DNA of 30,100 nucleotides from Streptomyces sp. NRRL S-118 (GCF_000716335.1 NZ_KL591020.1:19250-49349); one strand, 5' to 3'; shown: positions 7,733 through 17,200, counted from the first letter of the stretch. A program made the numbers and translations. The notes: generated from the sequence alone by a model not told the origin.

Positions 7733-9255
7733 GTCGCGTCCGTCCGGTCCGCGGCCATGCCCACCGCGTCCAGCAGGGCCGTACCGACTATCAGGTCGGC
7801 GCCGCCGAACTCCGGGTCGTCGAGTTCCGTGCCGTCGTCGACGGCGAAGAGCAGGCGCTGTTCCCCCTGCCGGTAGGCCGTCCCCACCGGCGGGCTGGCC
7901 GCGTGGATGGCCAGGAGGGCGACCAGGTACGGGAGTTCGGGGTCGCGCAGGCGTGCCTCGGCGAGCAGTCCGGAGAGCCGGCGGGGGGCGTCGTGCTCCA
8001 GGTCGAGCAGTTCCATGGCGGCCGCGAGCTGCTCCTCGCTGAACCGGCTGTCGTCGGGCGTGGCGATCAGGTCCGGCTCGGGCATCTCCGCGCCCAGGTG
8101 TTCGCGCTCCGTCGGCGGGGTGAGCAGCAGGTCGACCAGGTCACCGAGGCGTACGGACGCGGGTGTGCGCAGTCCGGTGCCGCGGGCGAAGTACGCGTCC
8201 GTGACCCGGATCGCCTCCTCGACGGGGAGCGGCAGCAGCGGGGCGACCAGCTGTCCGTACAGGTCGAGGCCCGCTCGCGCGGTGGGCGTGGCGAAGGCCT
8301 GACGGTCCTGCTCGGCACGGAACAGCGGGCCGGCCTCCAGCAGCCGGGACTGGAGCTGGGTGTGGCGTCGGATGCAGTCCTTGACGATGTCGACGAGCTC
8401 GGCGGCGCGCCGCTTGTGCTCCTGGTCCTCGGCCTCGTCGCGCGCTTTGCGGATGTTGGTGAGGATCGCGTTCTCGTGGCGGTACCGGTCGGCGACGTGG
8501 GCGAGCGCCTCGTCGATCATGTCGGGCACGGCGTGGAGCCAGTCGACGGCGCGGACGTTGCGCCGGGTGGCCTCCAGCGTCTTGCGGAGCGTTTCGGCGT
8601 ACTGCACGGTGCGGTACCGCGCCTGCTCGGCCGCGAGCTGGGCGTCGGCGAGGCGCCCGCGGCTGATGAGCACCTCCAGCTTCACCTCCGCGGCGATCTG
8701 GGCGCTGGTGACGTCGGTGTCGAGGGCACCGACGAGGACGTTGACCGCTTCGTCGGTGGTGCGGAGGTAGACGCTGCCGCCGTAGCCGGGGACTTCCTCC
8801 AGGAGCTTGAAGTCGTAGTCGCGGCGGACGTAGCTGCCGTCGGGCCCGAAGGTGCCGTACACCGCGCGGAAGCCGCGGTCCACACTTCCGACGTTGATCA
8901 GGTTCTCCAGCACCCAGCGGGCGACCCGCTCGTGCTCGGCGGCGGGCCGCTGCGGGGCCTGGGCGGCGACCCTCGGCAGCAGCCGGGCGACGATCTGCTC
9001 GTGGTCGGCACCGGTGTCGAAGTCCATGTTGAGCGTGACGAGGTCGATCGCGGCGAGCGCGACCTCCGCCATGCCGTAGACCGAGTACTCCCCCGCCAGG
9101 TTCGCCTTGCGGGCGTCCAGGTCGTGCAGCGGCGCGGTGCACGCGAGCGCACGCAGGCGCCGCGCCAGCCCCTCGTCGGCGGCCGGGCCCTGAGCGGGTC
9201 GCGGCCCCGCGCTGAGCTGGGGCGGAACGAATTCCGTCGAGGCAGGCGAAGTCAC
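7729..9255 (-). CDS. Kleisin/MukF/JetA-like subunit (first gene of SMC-like operon)
   Basis: A 508-aa, mostly helical protein. The N-terminal third (about 25-190) contains compact, winged-helix-like blocks (HERVARWVLENLINVG ... YDFKLLEEVPGYGGSVYLRTTDEAVNVL). A long helical bundle follows at about 190-320 (LRKTLEATRRNVRAVDWLHA ... NAILTNIRKARDEAEDQEHKRR), then a smaller C-terminal domain. This layout, together with a MukE-like and an SMC-like gene just downstream, fits a MukF/MksF/JetA subunit that would close the SMC ring. I saw no enzymatic motif. The start is GTG at 9255; the frame is open to 9438 but no better start with a ribosome site is visible. Assignment rests on context and helical layout, so family membership is provisional. 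Confidence 0.6.
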   Translation of the reverse strand: MTSPASTEFVPPQLSAGPRPAQGPAADEGLARRLRALACTAPLHDLDARKANLAGEYSVYGMAEVALAAIDLVTLNMDFDTGADHEQIVARLLPRVAAQAPQRPAAEHERVARWVLENLINVGSVDRGFRAVYGTFGPDGSYVRRDYDFKLLEEVPGYGGSVYLRTTDEAVNVLVGALDTDVTSAQIAAEVKLEVLISRGRLADAQLAAEQARYRTVQYAETLRKTLEATRRNVRAVDWLHAVPDMIDEALAHVADRYRHENAILTNIRKARDEAEDQEHKRRAAELVDIVKDCIRRHTQLQSRLLEAGPLFRAEQDRQAFATPTARAGLDLYGQLVAPLLPLPVEEAIRVTDAYFARGTGLRTPASVRLGDLVDLLLTPPTEREHLGAEMPEPDLIATPDDSRFSEEQLAAAMELLDLEHDAPRRLSGLLAEARLRDPELPYLVALLAIHAASPPVGTAYRQGEQRLLFAVDDGTELDDPEFGGADLIVGTALLDAVGMAADRTDAT

Positions 9256-9268
9256 GGTGCACAGATTA
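9256..9268 (-). promoter_or_regulatory. Possible -10 box giving a leaderless transcript
   Basis: On the minus strand TAATCT (9263-9268) ends exactly 7 bases before the GTG at 9255, the spacing expected if transcription starts at the start codon. No ribosome site lies at the usual distance (GAGGA is about 15 bases away), which agrees with leaderless translation. The -35 region is not convincing. Confidence 0.35.
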
Positions 9269-9536
9269 GGTCCTCGCACCGACAACGGTCGAAACGGCGC
9301 AGATGGCCCCGCGGGGAGCCGCTCCGTACGCCGTGCCGGGGAGCCTCTCGACGCGGTGTGCGTTCTGGGGCGCCGCAGGTGACGGCCGCGCGCCGGACAG
9401 GCCCACCAAACCGGATAATTCGGGTATATCGCTCCCACTCGGGGTCAGGGACGCGGGACCAGGACGCAGGCGCGCGAGGGGAGCCGGATGCGGGACAGGG
9501 TCGGGCAGGGGGGCGGGTCAGGTGCGGACGGACCCG

Positions 9537-9608
9537 GCGGTCGAGCCGGACGCAGCGGTCGAGCCGGACCCGCCCCTCGAGCCGGGGGTGGCGGTCGAGC
9601 CGGGCCCG
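9537..9608. repeat. Four imperfect 18-bp tandem repeats
   Basis: A unit of the form GCGGTCGAGCCGGACSCN repeats four times at 9537, 9555, 9573 and 9591; the core TCGAGCCGG is kept in all four. It lies in the gap between the GntR regulator's stop (9621) and the kleisin-like gene's start (9255). That 365-base gap otherwise holds no gene I can support. The array may be an intergenic slippage product. Confidence 0.75.
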
Positions 9609-9620
9609 GCGGAGGGGACG

Positions 9621-10337
9621 TCAGTCGTCACGGCCGGAGCCGTCGCCGACGAGGCATGCGTAGAGCTCCACCAGCTGGTCGCGCGAATCGTCGAGGTAAT
9701 CCGCGAGGAGGCGCTCCGCCTTCTCGCGCCCCCCGGCGCGCAAGGCGTCCAGAATCTCCCGGTTTCGCACGAGATAGGGCCCGTGCAGCGCCTGCGGGTC
9801 GTCCACCACGTGGAATGCGAGCCTGAGTTCGGCGAGGACGCTGCGCATCAGCTCGTCGGTGCGGGCGCTGCCGGCGAGGGCCACCAGCTCGCGGTGGAAG
9901 TGGATGTTGGCGGTGGACACGCCCTTCCAGTCGCCCTCGCGGGCATCGCGCTCCCCGCCCGAGACCGCCCGGATCAGCGCGTCGAGCTCGAACGGCGGCT
10001 CGCCCAGCCCGCGCACCACGGCGCATTCGACCAGGCGCCGGGTGCGGTAGATGTCCACCACGTCCTCGACCGCCAGGACGCGGACGAACACCCCGCGATT
10101 GAGCTGGTGGACGAGCAGTCGTTCATGAGTGAGCAACCGGAACGCCTCGCGCAGCGTGTTGCGGGACACACCGAGCGCGCCGGCGATGCTGTCCTCCGAG
10201 AGCCGTGCGCCGGGACGGAAGAAACCCTCCGCGATCCGGGTGCGCAGGATGTCGGCGACCCGCTCGGCCGTGCTCGTACGCCCGAGGAGGGCGCGGTCGT
10301 CCGCCAGCCCTCCGGCCCCGGAGCCCGTCGTACCCAC
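9621..10337 (-). CDS. GntR-family (FadR/FCD subfamily) transcriptional regulator
   Basis: A 238-aa regulator. The N-terminal winged helix lies at about 20-88 (TAERVADILRTRIAEGFFRPG, then LSEDSIAGALGVSRNTLREAFRLL), followed by an all-helical FCD ligand-binding domain at about 92-230 (DVVDIYRTRRLVE, then FHRELVALAGS and YLDDSRDQLVELY). FCD regulators usually sense small organic acids. It is divergent from an MFS transporter and the pxpABC 5-oxoprolinase genes, so it most likely controls that operon in response to a metabolite such as 5-oxoproline (inference). I chose the GTG at 10337 (AGAGGG just upstream, codon bias begins); the frame continues open to 10484. Confidence 0.85.
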   Translation of the reverse strand: MGTTGSGAGGLADDRALLGRTSTAERVADILRTRIAEGFFRPGARLSEDSIAGALGVSRNTLREAFRLLTHERLLVHQLNRGVFVRVLAVEDVVDIYRTRRLVECAVVRGLGEPPFELDALIRAVSGGERDAREGDWKGVSTANIHFHRELVALAGSARTDELMRSVLAELRLAFHVVDDPQALHGPYLVRNREILDALRAGGREKAERLLADYLDDSRDQLVELYACLVGDGSGRDD

Positions 10338-10410
10338 AACGCCCTCTTCTCGTCCGTCACCCGCACCTCGCCGCTCATCGTAGAAGGAAAACCCGAGGGA
10401 AGAACGTGGG

Positions 10411-10450
10411 GACAACCCCCTTGTCGGATCGTTCAACAATCCCCTACTTT
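10411..10450 (+). promoter_or_regulatory. Promoter and likely GntR operator for the transporter-pxpABC operon
   Basis: TTGTCG (10421-10426), an 18-base spacer and TACTTT (10445-10450) form a good vegetative-type promoter for the gene at 10516. A dyad GACAA-N5-TTGTC (10411-10425) overlaps the -35 box, and a third half-site ACAA lies at 10436-10439. Overlap of TTGT/ACAA half-sites with the -35 is what a repressor of the GntR FCD type would need. The binding protein is inferred to be the divergent regulator. Confidence 0.5.
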
Positions 10451-10515
10451 GACGACACCGCACGATCCCGCTCCACGCCCCCACTCACGCCTGCCTTCCC
10501 CCTTGCGAGGTGCAG

Positions 10516-11796
10516 ATGAGTACGACCCGGACCCCTCGGGCAACCTCCACCGAACTGCCCGGTGACAGCGGCGCGTTCGCCTGGCTGCGCGCGCTCGGAC
10601 CGCGCGGCCGGCGCGCCTTCGGCGGCGCGTTCGGCGGCTACGCCCTCGATTCCTACGACTTCTTCACCCTGCCGCTGAGCATGGTGGCCATTTCGGCATA
10701 CTTCAGCCTGAACAGCGGCCAGACCGGTCTGCTCACCACCGTCACCCTCGTCGTCTCGGCGGTCGGCGGCGTGCTCGCCGGCATCCTCGCCGACCGGATC
10801 GGCCGGGTGAAAGCGCTGATGATCACGGTCATCACGTACGCGCTGTTCACCGTTCTCTGCGGCTTCGCACCGAACTACGAGACCCTGCTGGTCTTCCGCG
10901 CCCTCCAGGGAGTCGGCTTCGGCGGCGAGTGGGCCGTGGGCGCGATCCTGGTCGCCGAATACGCCTCCGCCAAGCACCGGGGGCGGACGCTCGGCGGAAT
11001 CCAGAGCGCCTGGGCGGCCGGCTGGGCCCTCGCCGTGATCGTCTACACGCTGGTGTTCCACTTCCTCGACGCGGACACCGCGTGGCGCGTGATGTTCTGG
11101 ACCGGGGCCCTGCCCGCCCTTCTGGTCATCTGGGTCCGCCGCAACGTCCAGGACGCGCCGCACGTCGCCGCCGTGCGCGAGGCGAGCCAGGAGCGCGGTT
11201 CCTTCTCCGCCATCTTCCGCGCCGGGCTGCTGCGCACGACGCTGTTCGCAATGCTGCTGTCCACCGGCGTCCAGGGCGGCTACTACACGCTGGCCACCTG
11301 GGTGCCGACGTACCTGAAGAACGACCGCGGTCTCACCGTGGTGGGTACGGGCGGCTATCTGACCTTCCTGATATCCGGCGCCTTCCTGGGCTACCTGACG
11401 GGCGGATACCTCACCGACCGGCTCGGCCGGAAACGCAACATCGTGATCTTCGCCGTGCTGTCGGCGCTGTGCATCGTCGCCTACACGAACATCCCTTCCG
11501 GGGCGAACGGACTGCTGCTGGTGCTCGGCTTCCCGCTCGGGTTCTGCATGTCGGCCATCTTCAGCGGGTTCGGCTCCTTCCTCGCGGAGCTGTACCCGAC
11601 GGCGGTGCGCGGCACCGGACAGGGATTCACGTACAACACCGGTCGCGCGGTGGGCGCGTTCTTCCCGACGCTGGTCGGCTTCCTCGCGGACAGCTGGGGC
11701 GTGGGCGGCGCGCTGATCTTCGGCGCCGTGGGGTACGGCATCGCCGTACTGGCCCTGCTCGGGCTTCCCGAGACCCGCGGCCGGGAGCTCGCGTGA
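10516..11796 (+). CDS. MFS transporter, metabolite:H+ symporter type
   Basis: A 426-aa, 12-helix major facilitator protein. The MFS signature DRIGRVKAL follows helix 2, GFGGEWAVGAILVAEY is helix 4 with the conserved GGEW typical of metabolite:H+ and aromatic/organic-acid symporters, and DRLGRKRN lies in the second half. The ATG at 10516 is 5 bases after GCGAGG; a GTG two codons earlier is possible. It is the first gene of an operon with pxpABC, 25 bases ahead of pxpA, which suggests it imports 5-oxoproline or another small acid used with that enzyme. The substrate is not shown by sequence. Confidence 0.9.
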   Translation: MSTTRTPRATSTELPGDSGAFAWLRALGPRGRRAFGGAFGGYALDSYDFFTLPLSMVAISAYFSLNSGQTGLLTTVTLVVSAVGGVLAGILADRIGRVKALMITVITYALFTVLCGFAPNYETLLVFRALQGVGFGGEWAVGAILVAEYASAKHRGRTLGGIQSAWAAGWALAVIVYTLVFHFLDADTAWRVMFWTGALPALLVIWVRRNVQDAPHVAAVREASQERGSFSAIFRAGLLRTTLFAMLLSTGVQGGYYTLATWVPTYLKNDRGLTVVGTGGYLTFLISGAFLGYLTGGYLTDRLGRKRNIVIFAVLSALCIVAYTNIPSGANGLLLVLGFPLGFCMSAIFSGFGSFLAELYPTAVRGTGQGFTYNTGRAVGAFFPTLVGFLADSWGVGGALIFGAVGYGIAVLALLGLPETRGRELA

Positions 11797-11821
11797 CGCA
11801 ATCCGAAGGAGACACACCACC

Positions 11822-12586
11822 ATGACCCGGGCCTCGATCGACCTCAACGCCGACCTCGGCGAAGGCTTCGGCCGCTGGCGGCTCACGGACGACGAACAAC
11901 TCCTGTCGGTCGTGACCAGCGCCAATGTCGCCTGCGGCTTCCACGCCGGTGACGCCGTCACCATGCGGCGGGTGTGCGCGCTCGCGGCCGAGCGGGCGGT
12001 GCGGATCGGTGCCCAGGTCTCCTACCGCGACCTGGCCGGCTTCGGAAGGCGCTCCATGGACGTCCCCGCCGACGAGCTGGCCTCCGAAGTGGCGTACCAG
12101 ATCGGCGCCCTGGAGGTGTTCGCCCGGGCCGCGGGAGCGCGCGTGGCGTACGTGAAACCGCACGGGGCGCTCTACAACCGGGTCGTGCACGACGAGGAGC
12201 AGGCGCAGGCCGTGGTGGACGGTGTGCTGCTGACGGGCGAGCGGCTGCCGCTGCTCGGCCTGCCCGGCTCACGGCTGCACGAGAGGGCGGAGAGCGCCGG
12301 ACTCCCGGTCGTCACGGAGGCGTTCGGGGACCGGGCGTACACCGCCGCCGGGACGCTCGTGCCTCGCCGGGAGGAAGGCGCCGTCATCACCGACCCGGCG
12401 GCCGTCGTGGAACGGTCGGTGTCCATGGCGCGCTCCGGTGTGGTCACCTCCCGGTGCGGGCGGTCCGTCGCCGTGCGCGCCCGCTCGCTGTGCCTGCACG
12501 GGGACACGCCGGGCGCTGTGGAGCTGGCCCGCCGGGTCCGCGCCCGGCTGGAGGACGCGGGTGTGCGGGTGGAGGCCTTCGCATGA
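11822..12586 (+). CDS. pxpA: 5-oxoprolinase subunit A (LamB/YcsF family)
   Basis: A 254-aa protein of the usual length. Family motifs are DLNADLGEGFG (residues 6-16), ANVACGFHAGD, KPHGALYN, EAFGDRAY and LHGDTPGAV. PxpA with PxpBC cleaves 5-oxo-L-proline to glutamate using ATP, removing the damage product of glutamine/glutamate cyclisation in the cytoplasm. It has a clear ribosome site (GAAGGAG), and its stop overlaps the pxpB start (ATGA). It forms an operon with the transporter upstream and pxpB and pxpC downstream. The family call is solid; the substrate follows from established work on PxpABC. Confidence 0.93.
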   Translation: MTRASIDLNADLGEGFGRWRLTDDEQLLSVVTSANVACGFHAGDAVTMRRVCALAAERAVRIGAQVSYRDLAGFGRRSMDVPADELASEVAYQIGALEVFARAAGARVAYVKPHGALYNRVVHDEEQAQAVVDGVLLTGERLPLLGLPGSRLHERAESAGLPVVTEAFGDRAYTAAGTLVPRREEGAVITDPAAVVERSVSMARSGVVTSRCGRSVAVRARSLCLHGDTPGAVELARRVRARLEDAGVRVEAFA

Positions 12587-13224
12587 GGACCCTGCCGGTG
12601 GGGGAACGCGCCCTGCTCGTCGAGCTCGGCAACGGTGAGGAGGCGCAGGCGTTCCACGCCGAGCTGCTGCGCCGCCGTGCGTCCGGCGCGCTGCCCCCCG
12701 TGCGGGAGATCGTGCCGGCGGCCCGGACGGTGCTGCTCGACGGGGTGGAGGACCCCGGGCGCCTCGCCGCACTGGTCAGCGGGTGGCAGGTGGAACCGCA
12801 GCACGCGCGCGCCGAGCCCGTCGTGGACATACCGGTCCGGTACGACGGGCCGGATCTCGCGGTGGTCGCGGCGCTGTGGGGCGTCGAGCCCGACGACGTG
12901 GCCCGCATCCATGCGGGGGTGGAGTTCCGGGTGGCGTTCTGCGGGTTCGCGCCCGGCTTCGGCTATCTGACCGGGCTGCCCGCCCGGTACGAGGTGCCGC
13001 GCCGATCCACCCCGCGCACCGCCGTCCCGGCGGGCTCGGTCGCGGTGGCGGGCACGTACACGGGCGTGTACCCGCGCTCGTCACCGGGCGGCTGGCAGCT
13101 GATCGGGAACACGGACGTGGTGCTGTGGGACCCGGCGCGTGAGCCGGCGGCGCTGCTGTCGCCGGGGACACGGGTGCGGTTCGTGCCCGAGGGCCCGGCG
13201 GCACGGAGCGTGGGGCGGCGATGA
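12583..13224 (+). CDS. pxpB: 5-oxoprolinase subunit B (allophanate hydrolase subunit 1-like)
   Basis: A 213-aa protein. The N-terminal region starts MRTLPVGERALLVELG. The C-terminal catalytic-type domain has the family motif FCGFAPGFGYLTGLP, then VPRRSTPRTAVPAGSVAVAG and the SPGGWQLIG block. PxpB and PxpC form the complex that works with PxpA in ATP-dependent opening of 5-oxoproline. Both gene borders are 4-base ATGA overlaps (12583-12586 and 13221-13224), so translation of the three subunits is coupled. Its annotation as urea/allophanate hydrolase subunit in older databases is a known misnomer for this arrangement. Confidence 0.92.
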   Translation: MRTLPVGERALLVELGNGEEAQAFHAELLRRRASGALPPVREIVPAARTVLLDGVEDPGRLAALVSGWQVEPQHARAEPVVDIPVRYDGPDLAVVAALWGVEPDDVARIHAGVEFRVAFCGFAPGFGYLTGLPARYEVPRRSTPRTAVPAGSVAVAGTYTGVYPRSSPGGWQLIGNTDVVLWDPAREPAALLSPGTRVRFVPEGPAARSVGRR

Positions 13225-14084
13225 ACGACCGTGCCTTCGCGGTCGTACGGGCCGGGGCGCTGACCACCGTGCAGGACCTCGGGCGGTCCGGCCACGCGCA
13301 CCTGGGCGTGCCGCGGTCGGGCGCCCTCGATCCGTACGCGAGCCGACTCGTCAACCGGCTGGTCGGCAATCCGGACGACGCGGCCGTCCTGGAGACCACC
13401 GTCAACGGCTGCGCGGTGCGGCCCCGCTGTGCCGTGACGGTAGCGGTGGGGGGTGCGCCGTGCCCGGTCACCGTGAACGGCCGGCCGGTTGCCTGGGGAG
13501 CCGCGGTGCGCGTTCCGGCCGGCGCCGTGCTGGAAGCCGGGGCCGCGGTGCGGGGGGTGCGCTCGTATCTGGCGTTCGCCGGGGGCGTGGCGGCCGAACC
13601 GGTCCTGGGCAGCCGCTCCACCGACCTGCTGTCGGGGCTCGGCCCGGCACCGCTGCGCGACGGCGCCGTACTGCCGCTGGGGCCACCGCCGTCCGCGGCG
13701 GCCCGGTTCGAGGCGGCGCCCTGGGCCGCTCCCCCGCGGGAGCTGGTCCTGCGGGTCCGGCTGGGCCCCCGCCACGACTGGTTCACGGCCGCGGCGCTGC
13801 GGACCTTCGCCACGCGCCGGTACCGGGTGTCCCCCGCGAGCAACCGGATCGGGCTGCGTACCGAAGGGCCGGCGCTGGTACGTGCCGTCCCCGGCGAGCT
13901 GCCCAGCGAAGGCATGGTGCTGGGCGCGGTGCAGGTCCCGCCGGACGGCCGGCCGGTGGTGTTCCTGGCGGACCACCCCACGACCGGCGGCTACCCGGTG
14001 GTGGCCGTGGTCCGGGACGAGGACCTGGCGGCGGCGGCACAGGCGACCCCGGGGACACCGGTGCGGTTCCTGCCCTTGGGCTGA
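13221..14084 (+). CDS. pxpC: 5-oxoprolinase subunit C (allophanate hydrolase subunit 2-like)
   Basis: A 287-aa protein. Motifs typical of the family are GALTTVQDLGRSGHAHLGVP near residue 11, SGALDPYASRLVNRLVGN, then YLAFAGG and RLGPRHDWF in the middle, and DHPTTGGYPVVAVV near the end. Partner of PxpB, starting with an ATGA overlap. It is the last gene of the operon; 156 bases later the unrelated, convergent 5-oxoprolinase gene ends. The N-terminal half is Ala/Val rich but fully open, and there is no sign of decay. Confidence 0.92.
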   Translation: MNDRAFAVVRAGALTTVQDLGRSGHAHLGVPRSGALDPYASRLVNRLVGNPDDAAVLETTVNGCAVRPRCAVTVAVGGAPCPVTVNGRPVAWGAAVRVPAGAVLEAGAAVRGVRSYLAFAGGVAAEPVLGSRSTDLLSGLGPAPLRDGAVLPLGPPPSAAARFEAAPWAAPPRELVLRVRLGPRHDWFTAAALRTFATRRYRVSPASNRIGLRTEGPALVRAVPGELPSEGMVLGAVQVPPDGRPVVFLADHPTTGGYPVVAVVRDEDLAAAAQATPGTPVRFLPLG

Positions 14085-14166
14085 GCCGCTGCGGCGGCCG
14101 GGCCCCGGTTCCTCCCCGGATGCCGCCGTAACGAAGCGGATCAGCGAGGCAGCCGGCCGCTGGGAC

Positions 14167-14222
14167 GGCCGAGCCCGGCAGGGTCCGGGGCCGTCAGGCG
14201 CAGCTGTTCCGCGGGCTCGGCC
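14167..14222. terminator. Possible terminator between convergent oxoprolinase genes
   Basis: GGCCGAGCCC (14167-14176) and GGGCTCGGCC (14213-14222) are a perfect 10-bp inverted repeat around a 36-base, itself GC-rich loop, in the 156-base gap between two convergent genes. There is no U-tract, as is common in Streptomyces. Confidence 0.35.
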
Positions 14223-14240
14223 GGCCCGCCGGAGGGCCCG

Positions 14241-17200
14241 TCAGTCGGCCAGGTGCCCGTAGCCGCCGCCCCCGGGGGTCGCGACGACCAGGACGTCGCC
14301 GGGGCCGACCTCGATCACGTCCACGCCGCCGAGCGTCTCCACGGCACCGCCGGCACGCTCCACCCTGTTCTCGCCGAGCGCGCCCGGAGCACCGCCCGCC
14401 ATGCCGTACGGCGGGACGCGCCGGTGCCCGGTCAGCAGCGCCACCGTCATGGGCTCCAGGAACCGGATGCGGCGGACCACACCGTTGCCGCCGTGCCACC
14501 GGCCGCGGCCGCCGCTGCCGTGCCGTACCGCGAAGGCATCCACCCGGACGGGGTGGCGCCATTCCAGGACCTCGGGGTCGGTGAGCCGGGAGTTCGTCAT
14601 GTGCGTCTGGACGGCGTCGGCTCCGTCGAATCCGTCGCCCGCCCCCGAGCCGCTGGCCACGGTCTCGTAGTACTGGACGCGGTCATTGCCGAAGGTGACG
14701 TTGTTCATGGTGCCCGAGCCCTCCGCCTGGACGCCGAGCGCGGCGTACAGCGCCCCGGTCACCGCCTGCGAGGTCTCGACGTTGCCGGCCACCGTCGCCG
14801 CCGGGTGGGCGGGCGCCAGCATGCAACCTTCGGGCACCCTCACCTCCAGCGGCTCCAGACAGCCGCTGTTGAGCGGGATGTCGTCGTCCACGAGCGTCCG
14901 GAACACGTACAGCACCGCCGCCATGACCACGGACGTGGGAGCGTTGGTGTTGCCGGGCTGTTGCGGCGAGGTGCCGGTGAAGTCGAGGACCGCGGTGCGG
15001 CGTTCCCGGTCGACGCGCACGGCGACCTGGATGACCGCACCGCTGTCCGTCTCGTACCGGTACGAGCCGTCGTGGAGGCCGGCGACGATGCGGCGTACGG
15101 ACTCGGCGGCGTTGTCCCGGACGTGCCGCATGTAGGCGTGGACGACGTCCAGGCCGAACTGGTCCACCATGCGGCCCAGTTCCTCGATGCCCTTCTCGTT
15201 GGCGGCGATCTGCGCCCGCAGGTCGGCGAGGTTGGTGCCGGGATCGCGGGACGGATACGGGCCCTCGGTGAGCAGGCGCCGGGTCTCCTCCTCGCGCAGC
15301 CGGCCGTCCCGTACGAGCAGCCAGTTGTCGAAGAGGACGCCCTCCTCGTGGATCGTACGGCTGAAGGCGGGCATGGAGCCGGGCGTGATGCCGCCGATCT
15401 CGGCATGGTGGCCGCGGGAGGCGACCAGGAAGCGCAGCTCCCCGGAGGGGCCGAAGACGGGTGTCACGACGGTCACGTCGGGCAGGTGCGTGCCGCCGTG
15501 GTAGGGGTCGTTGACGGCGTACACGTCTCCGGGCCGCAGGCTCCCCCGGTTGCGCCGCAGGACCTCCTTGATGGACTCCCCCATCGAGCCCAGGTGGACG
15601 GGGATGTGGGGAGCGTTGGCGATGAGGTTGCCGTCGGCGTCGAAGAGGGCGCAGGAGAAGTCGAGCCGCTCCTTGATGTTGACGGAGTGCGCGGTGTTCT
15701 CCAGGCGCACGCCCATCTGCTCGGCGATGGACATGAAGAGGCTGTTGAAGACCTCCAGGAGGACGGGGTCCACGTCCGTGCCCACCGCGGTGCGGCCGGG
15801 CCGGGGGCGGGACCGGGTCAGCAGCAGGTGCCCGGTCCGGGCCGCGGACGCCTGCCAGCCGTCGTCGACGACCGTCGTGGCGTCGGGCTCCACGATGACG
15901 GCCGGGCCGGCCACGGTGTCGGAGGGGCGCAGGTCCTCCCGCCGGTACAGCGGGGCGTCCCGTACCTCCCCGGCGACGGACATCCGGACCACGGCGCGCT
16001 GCTCCGGTCCGCCGTCACGGGGACCTTGTGCGGCGCCGGCCGGACCGTGGGGGCCCGCCCTGCCGACCGCCTCCACGGAGACCGCCTCGACGACCAGGGG
16101 CTTGTCCATGGTGAACGCGTACCGCGCGCGGTGGGCCGCCCCGAAGGCCGACCGCATGGCCTCCGCGGAGCCGAGCGGCACCGGCAGGCTCGCGTCGGTC
16201 CCGGCGTACCGCAGGAGCACGCGCGCGTGGGTGCTGATCGCGTGGTCGGGCAGACCGTCGTCGCGCAGTTCCTCCCGCGTCCGCCGGGCGAGTACGGCGC
16301 ACACCTCGCGCACGCGCGCGCAGGTGTCCTCGTCGAGCTCCGCCTCGATGGAGCGTTCCCGCATCGCGGTGGCGTCGGCGAGGCCGATGCCGTACGCGGA
16401 CAGCACCCCGGCCAGCGGAGGGACGAGGACCGTGTTGATGCCGAGGGCGTCGGCGACCGCGCAGGCGTGCTGGCCGCCGGCGCCGCCGAAGCTGGTGAGG
16501 GCGTACCGCGTGATGTCGTGGCCGCGTTGCACGGAGATCCTCTTGACCGCGTTCGCCATGTTGAGGACGGCGATCTCGAGGAAGCCGGCCGCGACGTCCT
16601 CGGGGCTGGGGGCGGTGCCGGTGTGGCGCCGTACCGTTTCGGCGAGTTCGGCGAACCGATCGCGGACGACTGCGGCGTCGAGCGGCTGGTCGCCGTCCGG
16701 CCCGAAGACGGGCGGGAAGTGCGCGGGCTGCACCCTGCCGAGCATCACGTTGGCGTCCGTCACCGTCAGCGGGCCGCCGCGCCGGTAGCAGGCCGGCCCG
16801 GGGACCGCGCCGGCGGAGTCGGGGCCGACCCGGTAGCGACGGCCGTCGAAGTGGAGGACCGAGCCACCGCCCGCCGCGACGGTGTGGATGCTCATCATCG
16901 GCGCCCGCATCCGCACCCCCGCCACCTCGGTGCCGAGCTCCCGCTCGAACGCACCCGCGTAGTGCGACACGTCGGTGGATGTGCCTCCCATGTCGAAGCC
17001 GATGACCCGGTCGAAGCCGGCCTGCCGGGAGGTGCGGGCCATGCCGACGACGCCGCCCGCAGGACCCGACAGCACGGCGTCCTTGCCGCGGAAGTGCGCG
17101 GCCTCGCGGAGCCCGCCGTTGGACTGCATGAACATCAGCCGCACACCGGAGAGTTCGGAGGCGACCTCGTCGACGTACCGCCGCAGGATCGGCGACAGGT

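Noticed and set aside
7210..9663. 817-codon plus-strand open frame
   Set aside because: Shadow of the kleisin-like and MukE-like genes; composition is not protein-like and no ribosome site was seen.
10444..11964. 506-codon minus-strand frame opposite the MFS transporter
   Set aside because: The plus strand encodes a textbook 12-helix transporter; the opposite frame is low-complexity and Glu/Gln/Arg-rich.
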